Part shown: one piece after another, positions 54,960 through 63,912 of the stretch | Numbering within the stretch: the first letter of the stretch is position 1 | How the letters are laid out: each line of letters starts with the position of its first letter | Origin: Deinococcus peraridilitoris DSM 19664 | Lineage (GTDB): Bacteria > Deinococcota > Deinococci > Deinococcales > Deinococcaceae | Assembly: GCF_000317835.1 (NCBI RefSeq) | Contig: NC_019789.1 | Coordinates: forward strand, 378,501 to 442,500 | Direction of reading: 5' to 3' | DNA: 64,000 nucleotides | Made by a program: the position numbers and the translations under genes | The notes under the pieces: model-generated | Database searches by the model: none | Told to the model about the DNA's origin: nothing | Seen by the model: the letters and a program-made list of their open reading frames with translations, nothing else

Positions 54960-55411
54960 TCAACCTGACCAACGTTGCACTGCACGATGTCCTGTTGGTC
55001 GAGGACAGCCTCGCGGACGTGGTGTTGATGCAGGAAGCCGTCCAGGAAAGCATGCCCCACACCCGCTTGAGTGTCGCGGGACACGGTGTGGACGCGTTGC
55101 GTTTCCTGCGACGGGAAGCAAGCTTTGAGGACGCCCCCCGGCCTGACTTGATCCTGCTGGACCTGAACATGCCGCTGAAAGGCGGCCTGGAGGTGCTGAG
55201 TGACCTGCGCGACGATCCGGAACTGCGTTCCATTCCGGTGCTGGTGTTGTCCACTTCGGACCGCAGGGAGGATGTCGAACGGGCCTATGATCTGGGGGCG
55301 AATACGTACCTGGTGAAACCACGGGACTTGCCGGGCTTCTTTGCCTTGATGCAGCAAATGAATGACTACTGGTTCCGCTCAGCGCGACTCCCCCAAGGGA
55401 ACAAGTGGTGA
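54956..55411 (+). CDS. Single-domain response regulator 1 (Rcp1-like)
   Basis: A 151-residue receiver-only protein: acidic pair in LLVEDSLADVVLM, acceptor Asp in LILLDLNMPLKGGLEVL, Ser/Thr in VLVLSTSDRREDVERA and Lys in YLVKPRDLPGFF. The start overlaps the kinase stop (ATGA), so it is the direct partner of that kinase. No output domain. Confidence 0.93.
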   Translation: MINLTNVALHDVLLVEDSLADVVLMQEAVQESMPHTRLSVAGHGVDALRFLRREASFEDAPRPDLILLDLNMPLKGGLEVLSDLRDDPELRSIPVLVLSTSDRREDVERAYDLGANTYLVKPRDLPGFFALMQQMNDYWFRSARLPQGNKW

Positions 55412-55770
55412 AGCGAGTGCTGCTGGTAGAGGACCATGACCCGGACGCGTTGCTGCTGATGGAGTTGCTGGAGTTGGCCGCCGCTCCGTGGGAGGTGAAG
55501 CACGTGAAGACCTTCCGTGAAGCGGCGTTACGCTGGCCGGAAGGACAGTTTGATGCGCTGCTGCTGGACCTGGATATTCCGGATGGCTTCGGGCTGGAGT
55601 TACTGGCCCGCGCGTTACAGGTCGTACAGGACGTTCCAGTGCTGGTGTTGAGTGGCCTGATAAACCCGGAGGTCGCGGTGAGGGCGGTGCAGTTGGGTGC
55701 GCGGGGGTACGTGTTGAAAGGCTTCGGGGCAGCGGAGCAGCTGGTGGAGCTGCTTGATCCGTCCCCATGA
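55405..55770 (+). CDS. Single-domain response regulator 2
   Basis: A 121-residue receiver with LLVEDHDPDALLL, acceptor Asp in ALLLDLDIPDGFGLELL, Ser in VLVLSGLINPEVAV and Lys in RGYVLKGFGAAEQL. Start GTG at 55405 (or 55408) overlaps the previous receiver stop, completing a kinase-receiver-receiver operon. It may form a branch or phosphate sink next to receiver 1. Confidence 0.9.
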   Translation: MVKRVLLVEDHDPDALLLMELLELAAAPWEVKHVKTFREAALRWPEGQFDALLLDLDIPDGFGLELLARALQVVQDVPVLVLSGLINPEVAVRAVQLGARGYVLKGFGAAEQLVELLDPSP

Positions 55771-55911
55771 CGAAAGGTGGCTGCGGAGGGTCATAAACTG
55801 CAGTCCGGACGCTACTGTTTCCATACGTCCTCCAATGCCTTGTGGTGGACCCTGAAGGTCGTGTGATATGTACGGTCACGCGTCGTGCGGATCAGCACGC
55901 TAGCCTGCACC

Positions 55912-56214
55912 ATGACTCCTGACGACCTCAACCGCTGGGTCGACTTCCTGACCAAAGAGCAGAAAGAAAAGCTGAGGTGGCTTCAGAACCACCGGTGCAT
56001 GCTCGAAGCCAGTTGGGCGCCTAAAGACACCTTGCAGGACCTCTCAGAGGGCGTGGTGCTGGAAGTCAAGATTGACCGACACGGAGTTGTGAAGGCGCGC
56101 GGCACGGATATTTCTGAGATGTTCGATTACGTGTTCAACTCGGCCAAGAGCCTCTTTGAGTACGTTGAGAAGCACGATCCGGAATGGAAAGGCTCGAACG
56201 ATCGGCAGAGTTGA
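55912..56214 (+). CDS. Hypothetical protein, 100 residues
   Basis: Not recognised. Small soluble protein (MTPDDLNRWVDFLTKEQKEK, VLEVKIDRHGVVKARGTDIS, YVEKHDPEWKG). ATG at 55912 is preferred to an upstream GTG by content. It is followed by a hairpin that also lies behind the convergent pseudokinase gene. Confidence 0.6.
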   Translation: MTPDDLNRWVDFLTKEQKEKLRWLQNHRCMLEASWAPKDTLQDLSEGVVLEVKIDRHGVVKARGTDISEMFDYVFNSAKSLFEYVEKHDPEWKGSNDRQS

Positions 56215-56286
56215 TATTCGAGGTGCGAACCGAGCTGTTACGAGAGGCGTGCTGGAAACCATAGAACCAAAGATCGCCTCAAACCA

Positions 56287-56316
56287 GAGAGCCACCGATC
56301 GTGGCGGCTCTTCTTC
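56287..56316. terminator. Hairpin terminator between convergent genes
   Basis: Stem AGAGCC-a-CC / GG-c-GGCTCT (56287-56295 with 56302-56310), followed on the plus strand by TCTTC. It separates the gene ending at 56214 from the minus-strand gene ending at 56331. Confidence 0.5.
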
Positions 56317-56330
56317 ACCTGGCAGCGCAG

Positions 56331-57971
56331 TTAATTTCCGCCCGCATTCAGGCGGTCCGGGAGTGCCATGAACAGCAACGCGCCCGCTTCACCTGCCGGT
56401 GCCGCCTCTGCCCAGACGTGCCCGCCATGCCGAGTCACGATCCGGCGACTGTTCGCCAGGCCAATCCGCTCACTCGCACCCAAGAATGAACTGGGCACCT
56501 GAAACACCTCGAAGTACCGCTGCGCTTCCTCAGCCGTCAAAGAGAGCCCGTTGTGCCGTACCCAAACCACCACCTGCCCGTCACGCCCCTCACCCTCCAC
56601 TTCGATTGTCGCGCCAGGCGTGTCTTTCGTGGCGTCGAGTGAAACCGCCAGCAGCTCACCGAATACCTGCCGCAGCAGCATCGGATCCCCCGTGATGTAC
56701 GGTAGCGTTCCCAGCACCCACTTCACTTTCCTGCCTTTCAGCAGTGGCTCCAGGTCACTGCGGACCTGCACGACCAGCTGGTCCAGCGCGACGAGTTCCT
56801 CGGTCAGCTCCCGGCGTTCCAGCACGGCCAGCAGCCGAAGCTCATCCATGCGGCGCTGCACGTGCTTCGCTTCTTCCCGCAAGTGGGTGAAGAGCGCCCT
56901 CGCTCGCTCGTCCATCGTGTCGTGCAGTCTTCGCTCCAGCAGCCCCATCAAGGCGTCCACGCGTCGCATCGGTTCGCTCAAGTCACGCGCCACGGCAATG
57001 GCGTACGCGCGCAACTCCGCGTTCAGGTCCTGCAGGTCACGGGTGCGCTCGGCCACCTTGCGTTCCAGCATACGGGTGAGGTCATGACTTCTGGTTTCGA
57101 GTTCCTTGCGTTCTGAGATGTCCTTGAAGTACACGGACAAACCGTCCGGGGTAGGGTGAACGACCATCTCGATCCACGCATCAAGGGTGCGTGAGCGGGT
57201 CTCCACGCGCACCACCTGCCGTTCCTGTGCGGCTTCGAGGTGCGCGAGGTACGCTTCGCTCCCGACCGCGTGCGGGAATTCCTCCCAGCATGATTTGCCC
57301 AGCAGATCCTCACGCCGGCGATGCCAGAGTTCCTCGGCGCGCTGGTTGACGTACGTGAAGCGCCAGTCGTGATCGACCGCGTAGAACGCGTCACCGATGC
57401 TCTCCAGGATGCGCACCTGTTGCTGCTGTCCGAGCAGCTGACGTGCATGTCGCATGCTGCGATCGAGCGCCACGGCGCACTGCACCGCCAGGGTGTTCAG
57501 GAACTGCTTTTCTGCCAGAGAGAAGTCGTGAGGTTCGCGGAAGTCAAGGACCAGCACGCCCAGCGCCTGTTCGTTCAGCACGATGGGCAGCACGGCACTC
57601 GCCAGGGGACTGAGGGCGCCCGTTTCGTGCTCCAGCTGTGGGTACTCCGCTTTGAGGGTCGCTGAATCCTCGAAGAACAAGGCTTCCTGGCGCTGCATGG
57701 CGTGAATGGCAGGAATATGCCGGTCAAGCGGTCCGTCCTGCCAGATGGTCTTATGGTCCTGTTCGTAGCCTTGCCGGGCGATGAGTTCCAGTTTGTCCTG
57801 TGCGGCGTTGATCAGCAATACCGCACCGGCGACGGCGCCAAGGCTGCTGAGGGCAGGGCGCAGGATCACTTCGGAGATTTCGCGTTGTGGTTGGATGGGA
57901 CTGAGTGCCTGCGCGACCGCCTGGAGTTCATCGCTGAAGATGGTGGGTGCCTGCCGGGCGGGTGAAGACAT
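56331..57971 (-). CDS. GAF-PAS pseudo-histidine kinase (catalytic residues lost)
   Basis: A 546-residue protein with GAF (10-170), PAS (185-290), coiled coil, then HisKA- and HATPase-like domains that keep length and order but lack every key residue: the acceptor His is Arg329 (AVARDLSEPMRR), the N box Asn is Val443 (GELLAVSLDATKD), G1 reads HNGLSL instead of DNGxGx, and the G2 glycines are replaced (GASERIGLANSRR). The frame is intact and conserved in style, which argues for a retained non-catalytic function such as dimerising with or inhibiting a true kinase. Paralogous GAF in the kinase at 52209. Confidence 0.87.
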   Translation of the reverse strand: MSSPARQAPTIFSDELQAVAQALSPIQPQREISEVILRPALSSLGAVAGAVLLINAAQDKLELIARQGYEQDHKTIWQDGPLDRHIPAIHAMQRQEALFFEDSATLKAEYPQLEHETGALSPLASAVLPIVLNEQALGVLVLDFREPHDFSLAEKQFLNTLAVQCAVALDRSMRHARQLLGQQQQVRILESIGDAFYAVDHDWRFTYVNQRAEELWHRRREDLLGKSCWEEFPHAVGSEAYLAHLEAAQERQVVRVETRSRTLDAWIEMVVHPTPDGLSVYFKDISERKELETRSHDLTRMLERKVAERTRDLQDLNAELRAYAIAVARDLSEPMRRVDALMGLLERRLHDTMDERARALFTHLREEAKHVQRRMDELRLLAVLERRELTEELVALDQLVVQVRSDLEPLLKGRKVKWVLGTLPYITGDPMLLRQVFGELLAVSLDATKDTPGATIEVEGEGRDGQVVVWVRHNGLSLTAEEAQRYFEVFQVPSSFLGASERIGLANSRRIVTRHGGHVWAEAAPAGEAGALLFMALPDRLNAGGN

Positions 57972-58082
57972 TCAGTGAGGCTAGCGTCCGCTGAAAGCTG
58001 CTCGGCGAGAAGCGGGTGGAGGGCTCTTCAGACTTTCGAGTAAGTGTGCTTTCAGTCGAGCCGTTCCGTGGTGTCCGGCTGA

Positions 58083-58304
58083 TCAGTGCCCTTGTCGCGC
58101 GAGTCGGTGGCGCCCTGCCCCCAATTTCCACCCATGTGCTTCGATTGCCTCGATGACGCCCCACCGGACGGCACGAAGGTCAGTTGTGCCGTCCGGCCCT
58201 TCGCTGTACTCGTTATTGAAGCGCAGCGTGAATCGCTCGGAGTTGGCCTGCTGCGAGCATCGTTGTGGCTCCAGCGCTGCCCAGTTCAGAAGGATGTTCT
58301 GCAT
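58083..58304 (-). CDS. Small hypothetical protein, 73 residues
   Basis: Starts ATG at 58304 after AGGAAAG; MQNILLNWAALEPQRCSQQA then FNNEYSEGPDGTTDLRAVRW and IEAIEAHGWKLGAGRHRL. Good ribosome-binding site and coding-like composition, no recognised family. Divergent to the small membrane protein at 58338. Confidence 0.5.
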   Translation of the reverse strand: MQNILLNWAALEPQRCSQQANSERFTLRFNNEYSEGPDGTTDLRAVRWGVIEAIEAHGWKLGAGRHRLARQGH

Positions 58305-58337
58305 CGTCTTTCCTCTCTTAGAGTGCGAAATTGGGTG

Positions 58338-58457
58338 ATGCTTCGCAAGCTCGCGTTATTCGTTGTCGGCCTAGCACTCGCGGCCCTCTGGGGTTTCATC
58401 GTTTACTTGGTCGTCGGTTTCACGCTGCGCCGGGCGTTGCTCAACATCGCGGGCTGA
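58338..58457 (+). CDS. Small single-helix membrane protein, 39 residues
   Basis: MLRKLALFVVGLALAALWGF followed by IVYLVVGFTLRRALLNIAG: one long transmembrane helix flanked by basic residues. GGGTG precedes the ATG. Function unknown; possibly an accessory membrane peptide. Confidence 0.5.
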   Translation: MLRKLALFVVGLALAALWGFIVYLVVGFTLRRALLNIAG

Positions 58458-58487
58458 TACCCCAATTGCAGGCGTTGTAGTTGTACG

Positions 58488-58994
58488 ATGCCTGCGGTGG
58501 CCACCTTCAACCGAAAAGAAGTTGTCGAAGCAATTCGTGCTGCCTTTCGTGACGTCACCCTCGGGGATGGCGTGCCACTTCGAGAGTCGGACGTCATCGA
58601 CGACTACGGAAGTCTGGAGGAACGAGCTGCAGCACGCGCTCTGGATTTCCAGGGACCATGGTGGGAAGTGCCGCGTGAAGATCTCAAAGAGTACTCCAGC
58701 GTGTTCATCTTCATGGACGCCCAGGGCTTTCGGTACTACCTGCCCAGGTACATGACGGAAGCGTTGATAGAGACAAACGGCAGGCTTGGCACCTTCGCCT
58801 GGATGACGCTTGAGATTCTGGAATCGGCGCAACAGTTCGGACACCTGCCAGATTTTGATCTTGCCCAGAAGCGCGCCATTCTTTGCTTCGTTGAGGCCTT
58901 GGAGCACCTGGAACCTGGCATTGCAACGGCCCCTTGTTTCGGGCGCGATTATCTTGACGTGTGGGCCTACTGGGCAGAACAGGTGCAGGAATGA
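58488..58994 (+). CDS. DUF6714-like hypothetical protein, 168 residues
   Basis: Soluble protein with the pattern LDFQGPWWEVPREDL followed by FIFMDAQGFRYYLPRYMTEA, which is typical of a widespread uncharacterised family (DUF6714) often found among immunity-like orphan genes. C-terminal helix ALEHLEPGIATAPCFGRDYL. Starts 30 nt after the small membrane protein on the same strand and may be co-transcribed. Confidence 0.7.
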   Translation: MPAVATFNRKEVVEAIRAAFRDVTLGDGVPLRESDVIDDYGSLEERAAARALDFQGPWWEVPREDLKEYSSVFIFMDAQGFRYYLPRYMTEALIETNGRLGTFAWMTLEILESAQQFGHLPDFDLAQKRAILCFVEALEHLEPGIATAPCFGRDYLDVWAYWAEQVQE

Positions 58995-59030
58995 TCGGGT
59001 TCGTACTGTAGGAGTGTCGGCAGTGCCCTC

Positions 59031-60077
59031 TATTGATCGCGTTACGGGTTCGCATTGATATTCTGTCGAGATGCCCGTCTGGCAACCGGCCCGCTTCTCC
59101 CGCACTCAACTTGAAGAGCGCCGTCTCGCTGCCCTCGAATGGATTGAGCGTAGTACCCACAGGAATCAGGAAATCGCCGATGACTTCGGCGTCTCAGTCC
59201 ACACCGTCTACAGCTGGAAAGCCCGACTCAAACGAAACGGCAGTCTTGGGGCCACCGTGGCTCAAGGACCCACTTCACGTCTCACCGCAGATCAACTCGC
59301 ACAGCTCCGCACCTTTCTGCGCGACGGTGCGCTGCATCACGGCTTCCCGGATGAGACCTGGACCACCCGGCGCGTGAGTGCCTTGATTGGTCGTCGATTT
59401 GAGGTCTGGTACCACCATGACCATGTCCGGCACATCCTGCGCCAGCTGGGATTTACACCACAGATGCCCGATGGACGGGCGGCAGAACGCAATGAACTTC
59501 GGATCGCTTCCTGGCGGGAACAGCTGGCCCCGGAGTTGAAAAAAAGGTGGCTGAAGGGGCCACGCTGGTCTACCTCGACGAGGTGGGATTCGCGTTGAAA
59601 GGTGTCCGAAGAAGGACTTGGTCGGCCAGGGGCGTCACGCCGCTGGTCTCGCTGCCCGCGAACTGGGAGAAGCTCTCGACCATTGGGGCGATCACGTCGG
59701 ATGGACAGTTTTTGCAGAACACCAAGAAAGGCGCGATCCGCAGCGCGGAGGTCATCGAGTTTCTCCAGCATCTGCTGCGCCACATTCAGGGGCAGGTCGT
59801 AGTGGTGCTGGACAACGCCGGTATTCATCGGGTCAAAGCGGTTCAGGCGTTCGTGGAGAGCCAGGAGCGCCTGTCACTGGTGTATTTGCCGCCGTACGCA
59901 CCGGAATTAAACAGGGTTGAGCTGGTGTGATTGTTCGTGAAGCGGAAGGTGCTGGACAACTTCTGTGCGCGTACGGTCAGGATATTGAAGGAGAAGCTGG
60001 TCGGTGCCTGGCAGCGCGTTCGGTACATCGACTTGCCACGACAGTTGTTGAATGCAAACTTACGCCGCGATCAATAA
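59031..60077 (+). mobile_element. IS630-family insertion sequence
   Basis: Ends TATTGATCGCG (59031-59041) and CGCGATCAATA (60066-60076), with further imperfect matching inward (GTTCGCATTGA against TCAATGCAAAC-like sequence). TA at both outer edges fits the TA target preference of the family. Carries one frameshifted transposase gene. Confidence 0.85.
59071..60077 (+). pseudogene. IS630-family transposase, frameshift window plus premature stop
   Basis: Part one (ATG 59071) is the helix-turn-helix half (EIADDFGVSVHTVYSWKARL); at the seven-A run near 59538-59544 the frame shifts into the DDE half (LVYLDEVGFALKG, VVLDNAGIHRV, LPPYAPELNRVE). The slippage is of the programmed type known for IS630 relatives. 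At 59928-59930 TGA replaces an expected Trp codon; the frame then continues cleanly (LFVKRKVLDNFCARTV) to TAA at 60077. The stop probably inactivates this copy. Confidence 0.82.
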
Positions 60078-60099
60078 TTACTCTTTGTAAGTTAGGTAT

Positions 60100-61249
<1,150 letters not shown>

Positions 61250-61253
61250 AGGA

Positions 61254-61318
61254 GCCGACTTCGAAGTGAGCCAACAGAGCTCGTGCCGGTCCGACACGGA
61301 TCCTTGTTCGAGGTCGGC
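61254..61318 (+). ncRNA. Structured 3' flank of IS110
   Basis: GCCGACTTCGAA (61254-61265) pairs with TTCGAGGTCGGC (61307-61318), 12 bp with one G-U pair, enclosing a smaller TCCG/CGGA hairpin, and is followed by a T-rich run (cattttgtg). It could end transcription of the transposase or, if the element belongs to the IS1111 branch, form part of its guide RNA. Confidence 0.45.
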
Positions 61319-61343
61319 ATTTTGTGTTGTCAATAGCTTGAGC

Positions 61344-61403
61344 GGGGCGTTGGCGTTTGGCGACCACAGGACACGTCCTGTGGTCGCCAAACGCCAACGC
61401 CCC
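61344..61403. repeat. Perfect 29-bp inverted repeat
   Basis: Arms 61344-61372 and 61375-61403 (beginning GGGGCGTTGGCGTTTGG) are exact complements with two bases between. No T tract follows on either side. It lies 95 nt after the IS110 gene. Confidence 0.9.
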
Positions 61404-61807
61404 GAAGGATTCACCTTGACATTCAAGACAGCTGCTCAATACTGGCCGACCACTGCTTCGCCGGTGAGCGAATGGCGTGTCCTCGTGTCCTTCATGGTCA
61501 TATGTCGTACACAGGAACACGCCATTCTCGAGCTCCGCACTTCCCCGAGAGTGCTCGAGATCTTGCCACGTCCAGTAAATTTCGCAGAAGGCAAAATCCT
61601 TCCTGGAAATTCAACTGGAGTGGCATCTGCACCTTCCAGACTTCATGTGATCCGCAAGCAAAAAACGCGTTTCGTTCTGCCCTCACCTCAGATGCGTTCC
61701 AAAGGGCCTGGCAACCGGCGAGCCTCAGCCGGTGAGCCCGCGCAGGACGGCTCACCGGCTGAGGCTGAGTTCGGCATGTTCACTCAGACAACACCAAGTC
61801 CTTCAGG
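61404..61807. other. Hairpin-rich intergenic region
   Basis: No gene. Contains AATGGCGTGT (61471-61480) with its complement at 61517-61526, and a perfect 18-bp inverted repeat at 61721-61738 / 61749-61766 (AGCCTCAGCCGGTGAGCC) with a 10-base loop. The latter may act as a terminator behind the minus-strand lipoprotein gene. Confidence 0.6.
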
Positions 61808-63712
61808 TCAAGAGGGGCCCCTGACATACCAGGTGCCTTTTCGTTCAGCGGCGTTGATGTCGCTCGAAACGCTCCCCCGACCATGGAAGTAGTCGTTCAT
61901 ATTCGTTCGGTTGTTGTTTCCGTAAAAGCCCATATATGCCCACTGCACTTTCCTGCTTTGCGTGTCCGTTGCGGCCTGCACCCACGCCTCGCGCACCTTC
62001 ATCGCGTCATTCCCGAAGACCCACAAAATCTTCTGGCGCAACATGTAGTCAGCGAATTTCTCCCCTTCGTTCGAAGTGTCCTCGGATATGTTGTGGTACC
62101 CGAGCATCATGTGCAGGCCCTTGAACGAGGGTCCCCAGCGGTTGGCGACGCCGCGACCACCTGCAGTGCGCTGCAGCACCTCACAGGCCGCAAAGACCAT
62201 CCATTCGAGGTCCGTATTGCCCCACTGCACCGTGTCCCCAGCGCTGATGTCCAGGAAGCTATCGTCCCGGCTCGAAGAGAAGAGAACCCCCGTCGGCATA
62301 CCGTGGCCTGTAAAGAAGCCAAGATCGACCCGATCTACGAGTTCGGACGGGCCACTTTTCAGGTGCTGCTCGTACGCGGACGCTTCTGACTTGTTGTACG
62401 CAACGTTGATAGCGTCACGCTGAAAGCGCGCCGCGAAATTGTTCCCGTTTGCAACGGAGAGAGGAAGGTTGTCCTGCCCGACACGGCTGTACGTCATGCC
62501 AACCGACCACACGCCAACCTCAACCGAACTGTCCTCAAGGGGCCGGATTGCTTTCGGCTCGAGGAAGGGATAGCCGGCGGTGATGCTCGTGGTCTTGCCA
62601 GCTTCCACGCTCAGGCCATTCGCGTCCGTCACGACGACGCTCAAGGTCTCGTCGACGAGCGTACCCGCGTCCTCCTCGGAGCCGACGAAATAACGCACGG
62701 TCGGCCCCTCACCCACGACACCCATATTTGACGACACCCAGCGGTATGTGTATGGAGCGGTACCACCGGCGACGTGCACGCTCGCTTCAATGTCGTGATG
62801 ATCGACGACGTTCATGCTGACCGTGGGGGTAGGTGCCGCCTGGACGGCAGGAACGTACACGACCTTGGAATTCACGGTCTGGCCATTGACAACCGAGGTG
62901 TACACGTAGCGGTAGTGCGGGAAGTACTTCGTGACGCTCTTCAGGGCGAGCGGAGGCGCGTAATACACCAAGTCGCGCCGAACGGTCGGCGACACCGCGG
63001 ACCCCTGCGCACTGAGGACATCCTTGCCGATCCGCTGCTGAGCGCGTGCGTCCGCCTGCTGCGCCGTGATGACCGGGACCTGCTCGCCTGACTGGACGCC
63101 GCGCATGGCGTACTGAACCTGCGATACCGCACCTGCCGGGTCGAAAACCACTTTGACTTTCGCCCCGGGACCCGCGAGCGGAAGTCCGTTGAAGCTGAAG
63201 TCGTACCCGACCTGCGTGTCAATCGCCTTGGATACGTCGACGGTTCCGTCATCCTGAACGGCCTCGAAAGTCGCGTGTTCAACCTCGGCCTTCCCACCGG
63301 TCGTGGCGAGCCCGGCCGCGCTGAAAGCCGCTTGCGTACGCGAGGCAGCCTGTCCGTCGGGATAAACCGGCATCGCGTTGATCGCAGCGAAATCGAAGGC
63401 AGCGTTGGTCGTGGGTGTGCCTTCCTCGTTGGGCGTGGTGTCGGGGAGCGGCGTGGTAGGCAGCACATGGAAGCGCGTCGTGTCGAGAAAGCGGATGGCG
63501 CCGTCCGTCTCGTCGTACGGAGTGACCGGGAGGCCAAAGGCGGCCTGTAAAGCTTGAGCTTGTCCGAGGGTGGGGCCTTGCGAGATGACAGTGAGCACGG
63601 GTAGCGTGCTCGAGCTTGGTGCGCTGCCCGTCTTCGCGCAGCCGGCGAGCGACAAGGTGATCATGGCACTCAGCATCCACCAGCTCGAATTGTGCGACAG
63701 GTGTGACTTCAT
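61808..63712 (-). CDS. Lipoprotein with DUF6345/caspase-like C-terminal domain
   Basis: A 634-residue exported protein. GGAGG precedes ATG 63712; lipobox LSLAGC places the lipid on Cys25. Residues 40-290 have no assigned fold; 298-380 look like a PKD/Ig-like domain (GGTAPYTYRWVSSN); 395-610 match DUF6345 proteins. In that domain DLGFFTGHGMPTG (His470) and WMVFAACEVLQ (Cys510) follow strands as in clan CD cysteine peptidases, so a caspase/gingipain-like activity is possible. It would act at the cell surface. No partner gene is adjacent. Confidence 0.78.
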   Translation of the reverse strand: MKSHLSHNSSWWMLSAMITLSLAGCAKTGSAPSSSTLPVLTVISQGPTLGQAQALQAAFGLPVTPYDETDGAIRFLDTTRFHVLPTTPLPDTTPNEEGTPTTNAAFDFAAINAMPVYPDGQAASRTQAAFSAAGLATTGGKAEVEHATFEAVQDDGTVDVSKAIDTQVGYDFSFNGLPLAGPGAKVKVVFDPAGAVSQVQYAMRGVQSGEQVPVITAQQADARAQQRIGKDVLSAQGSAVSPTVRRDLVYYAPPLALKSVTKYFPHYRYVYTSVVNGQTVNSKVVYVPAVQAAPTPTVSMNVVDHHDIEASVHVAGGTAPYTYRWVSSNMGVVGEGPTVRYFVGSEEDAGTLVDETLSVVVTDANGLSVEAGKTTSITAGYPFLEPKAIRPLEDSSVEVGVWSVGMTYSRVGQDNLPLSVANGNNFAARFQRDAINVAYNKSEASAYEQHLKSGPSELVDRVDLGFFTGHGMPTGVLFSSSRDDSFLDISAGDTVQWGNTDLEWMVFAACEVLQRTAGGRGVANRWGPSFKGLHMMLGYHNISEDTSNEGEKFADYMLRQKILWVFGNDAMKVREAWVQAATDTQSRKVQWAYMGFYGNNNRTNMNDYFHGRGSVSSDINAAERKGTWYVRGPS

Positions 63713-63912
63713 TGGCCTCCAGTGCGCGTGCCGTCCAGGTGAGTTTTTGATGGACGCACGTGTCGCGCCACCTGCACGGAGGGCGACCCCTTCACAGTGG
63801 CCTCATCCGGCTCACGCACCGCTTACGTTTGAGGCGGCATCCGCCGACCGCGTGATGCTCTCATACGTTCGAACGTCCCAAAAGCGCCCCTGAAAACGCT
63901 GGCAGGTCGGCA
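63713..63912. other. Intergenic stretch
   Basis: About 200 bases; nothing recognised. A small hairpin GCATCAGG-ACG-CCTGATGC lies at 63910-63928 at the end of the following partial gene. Confidence 0.4.
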
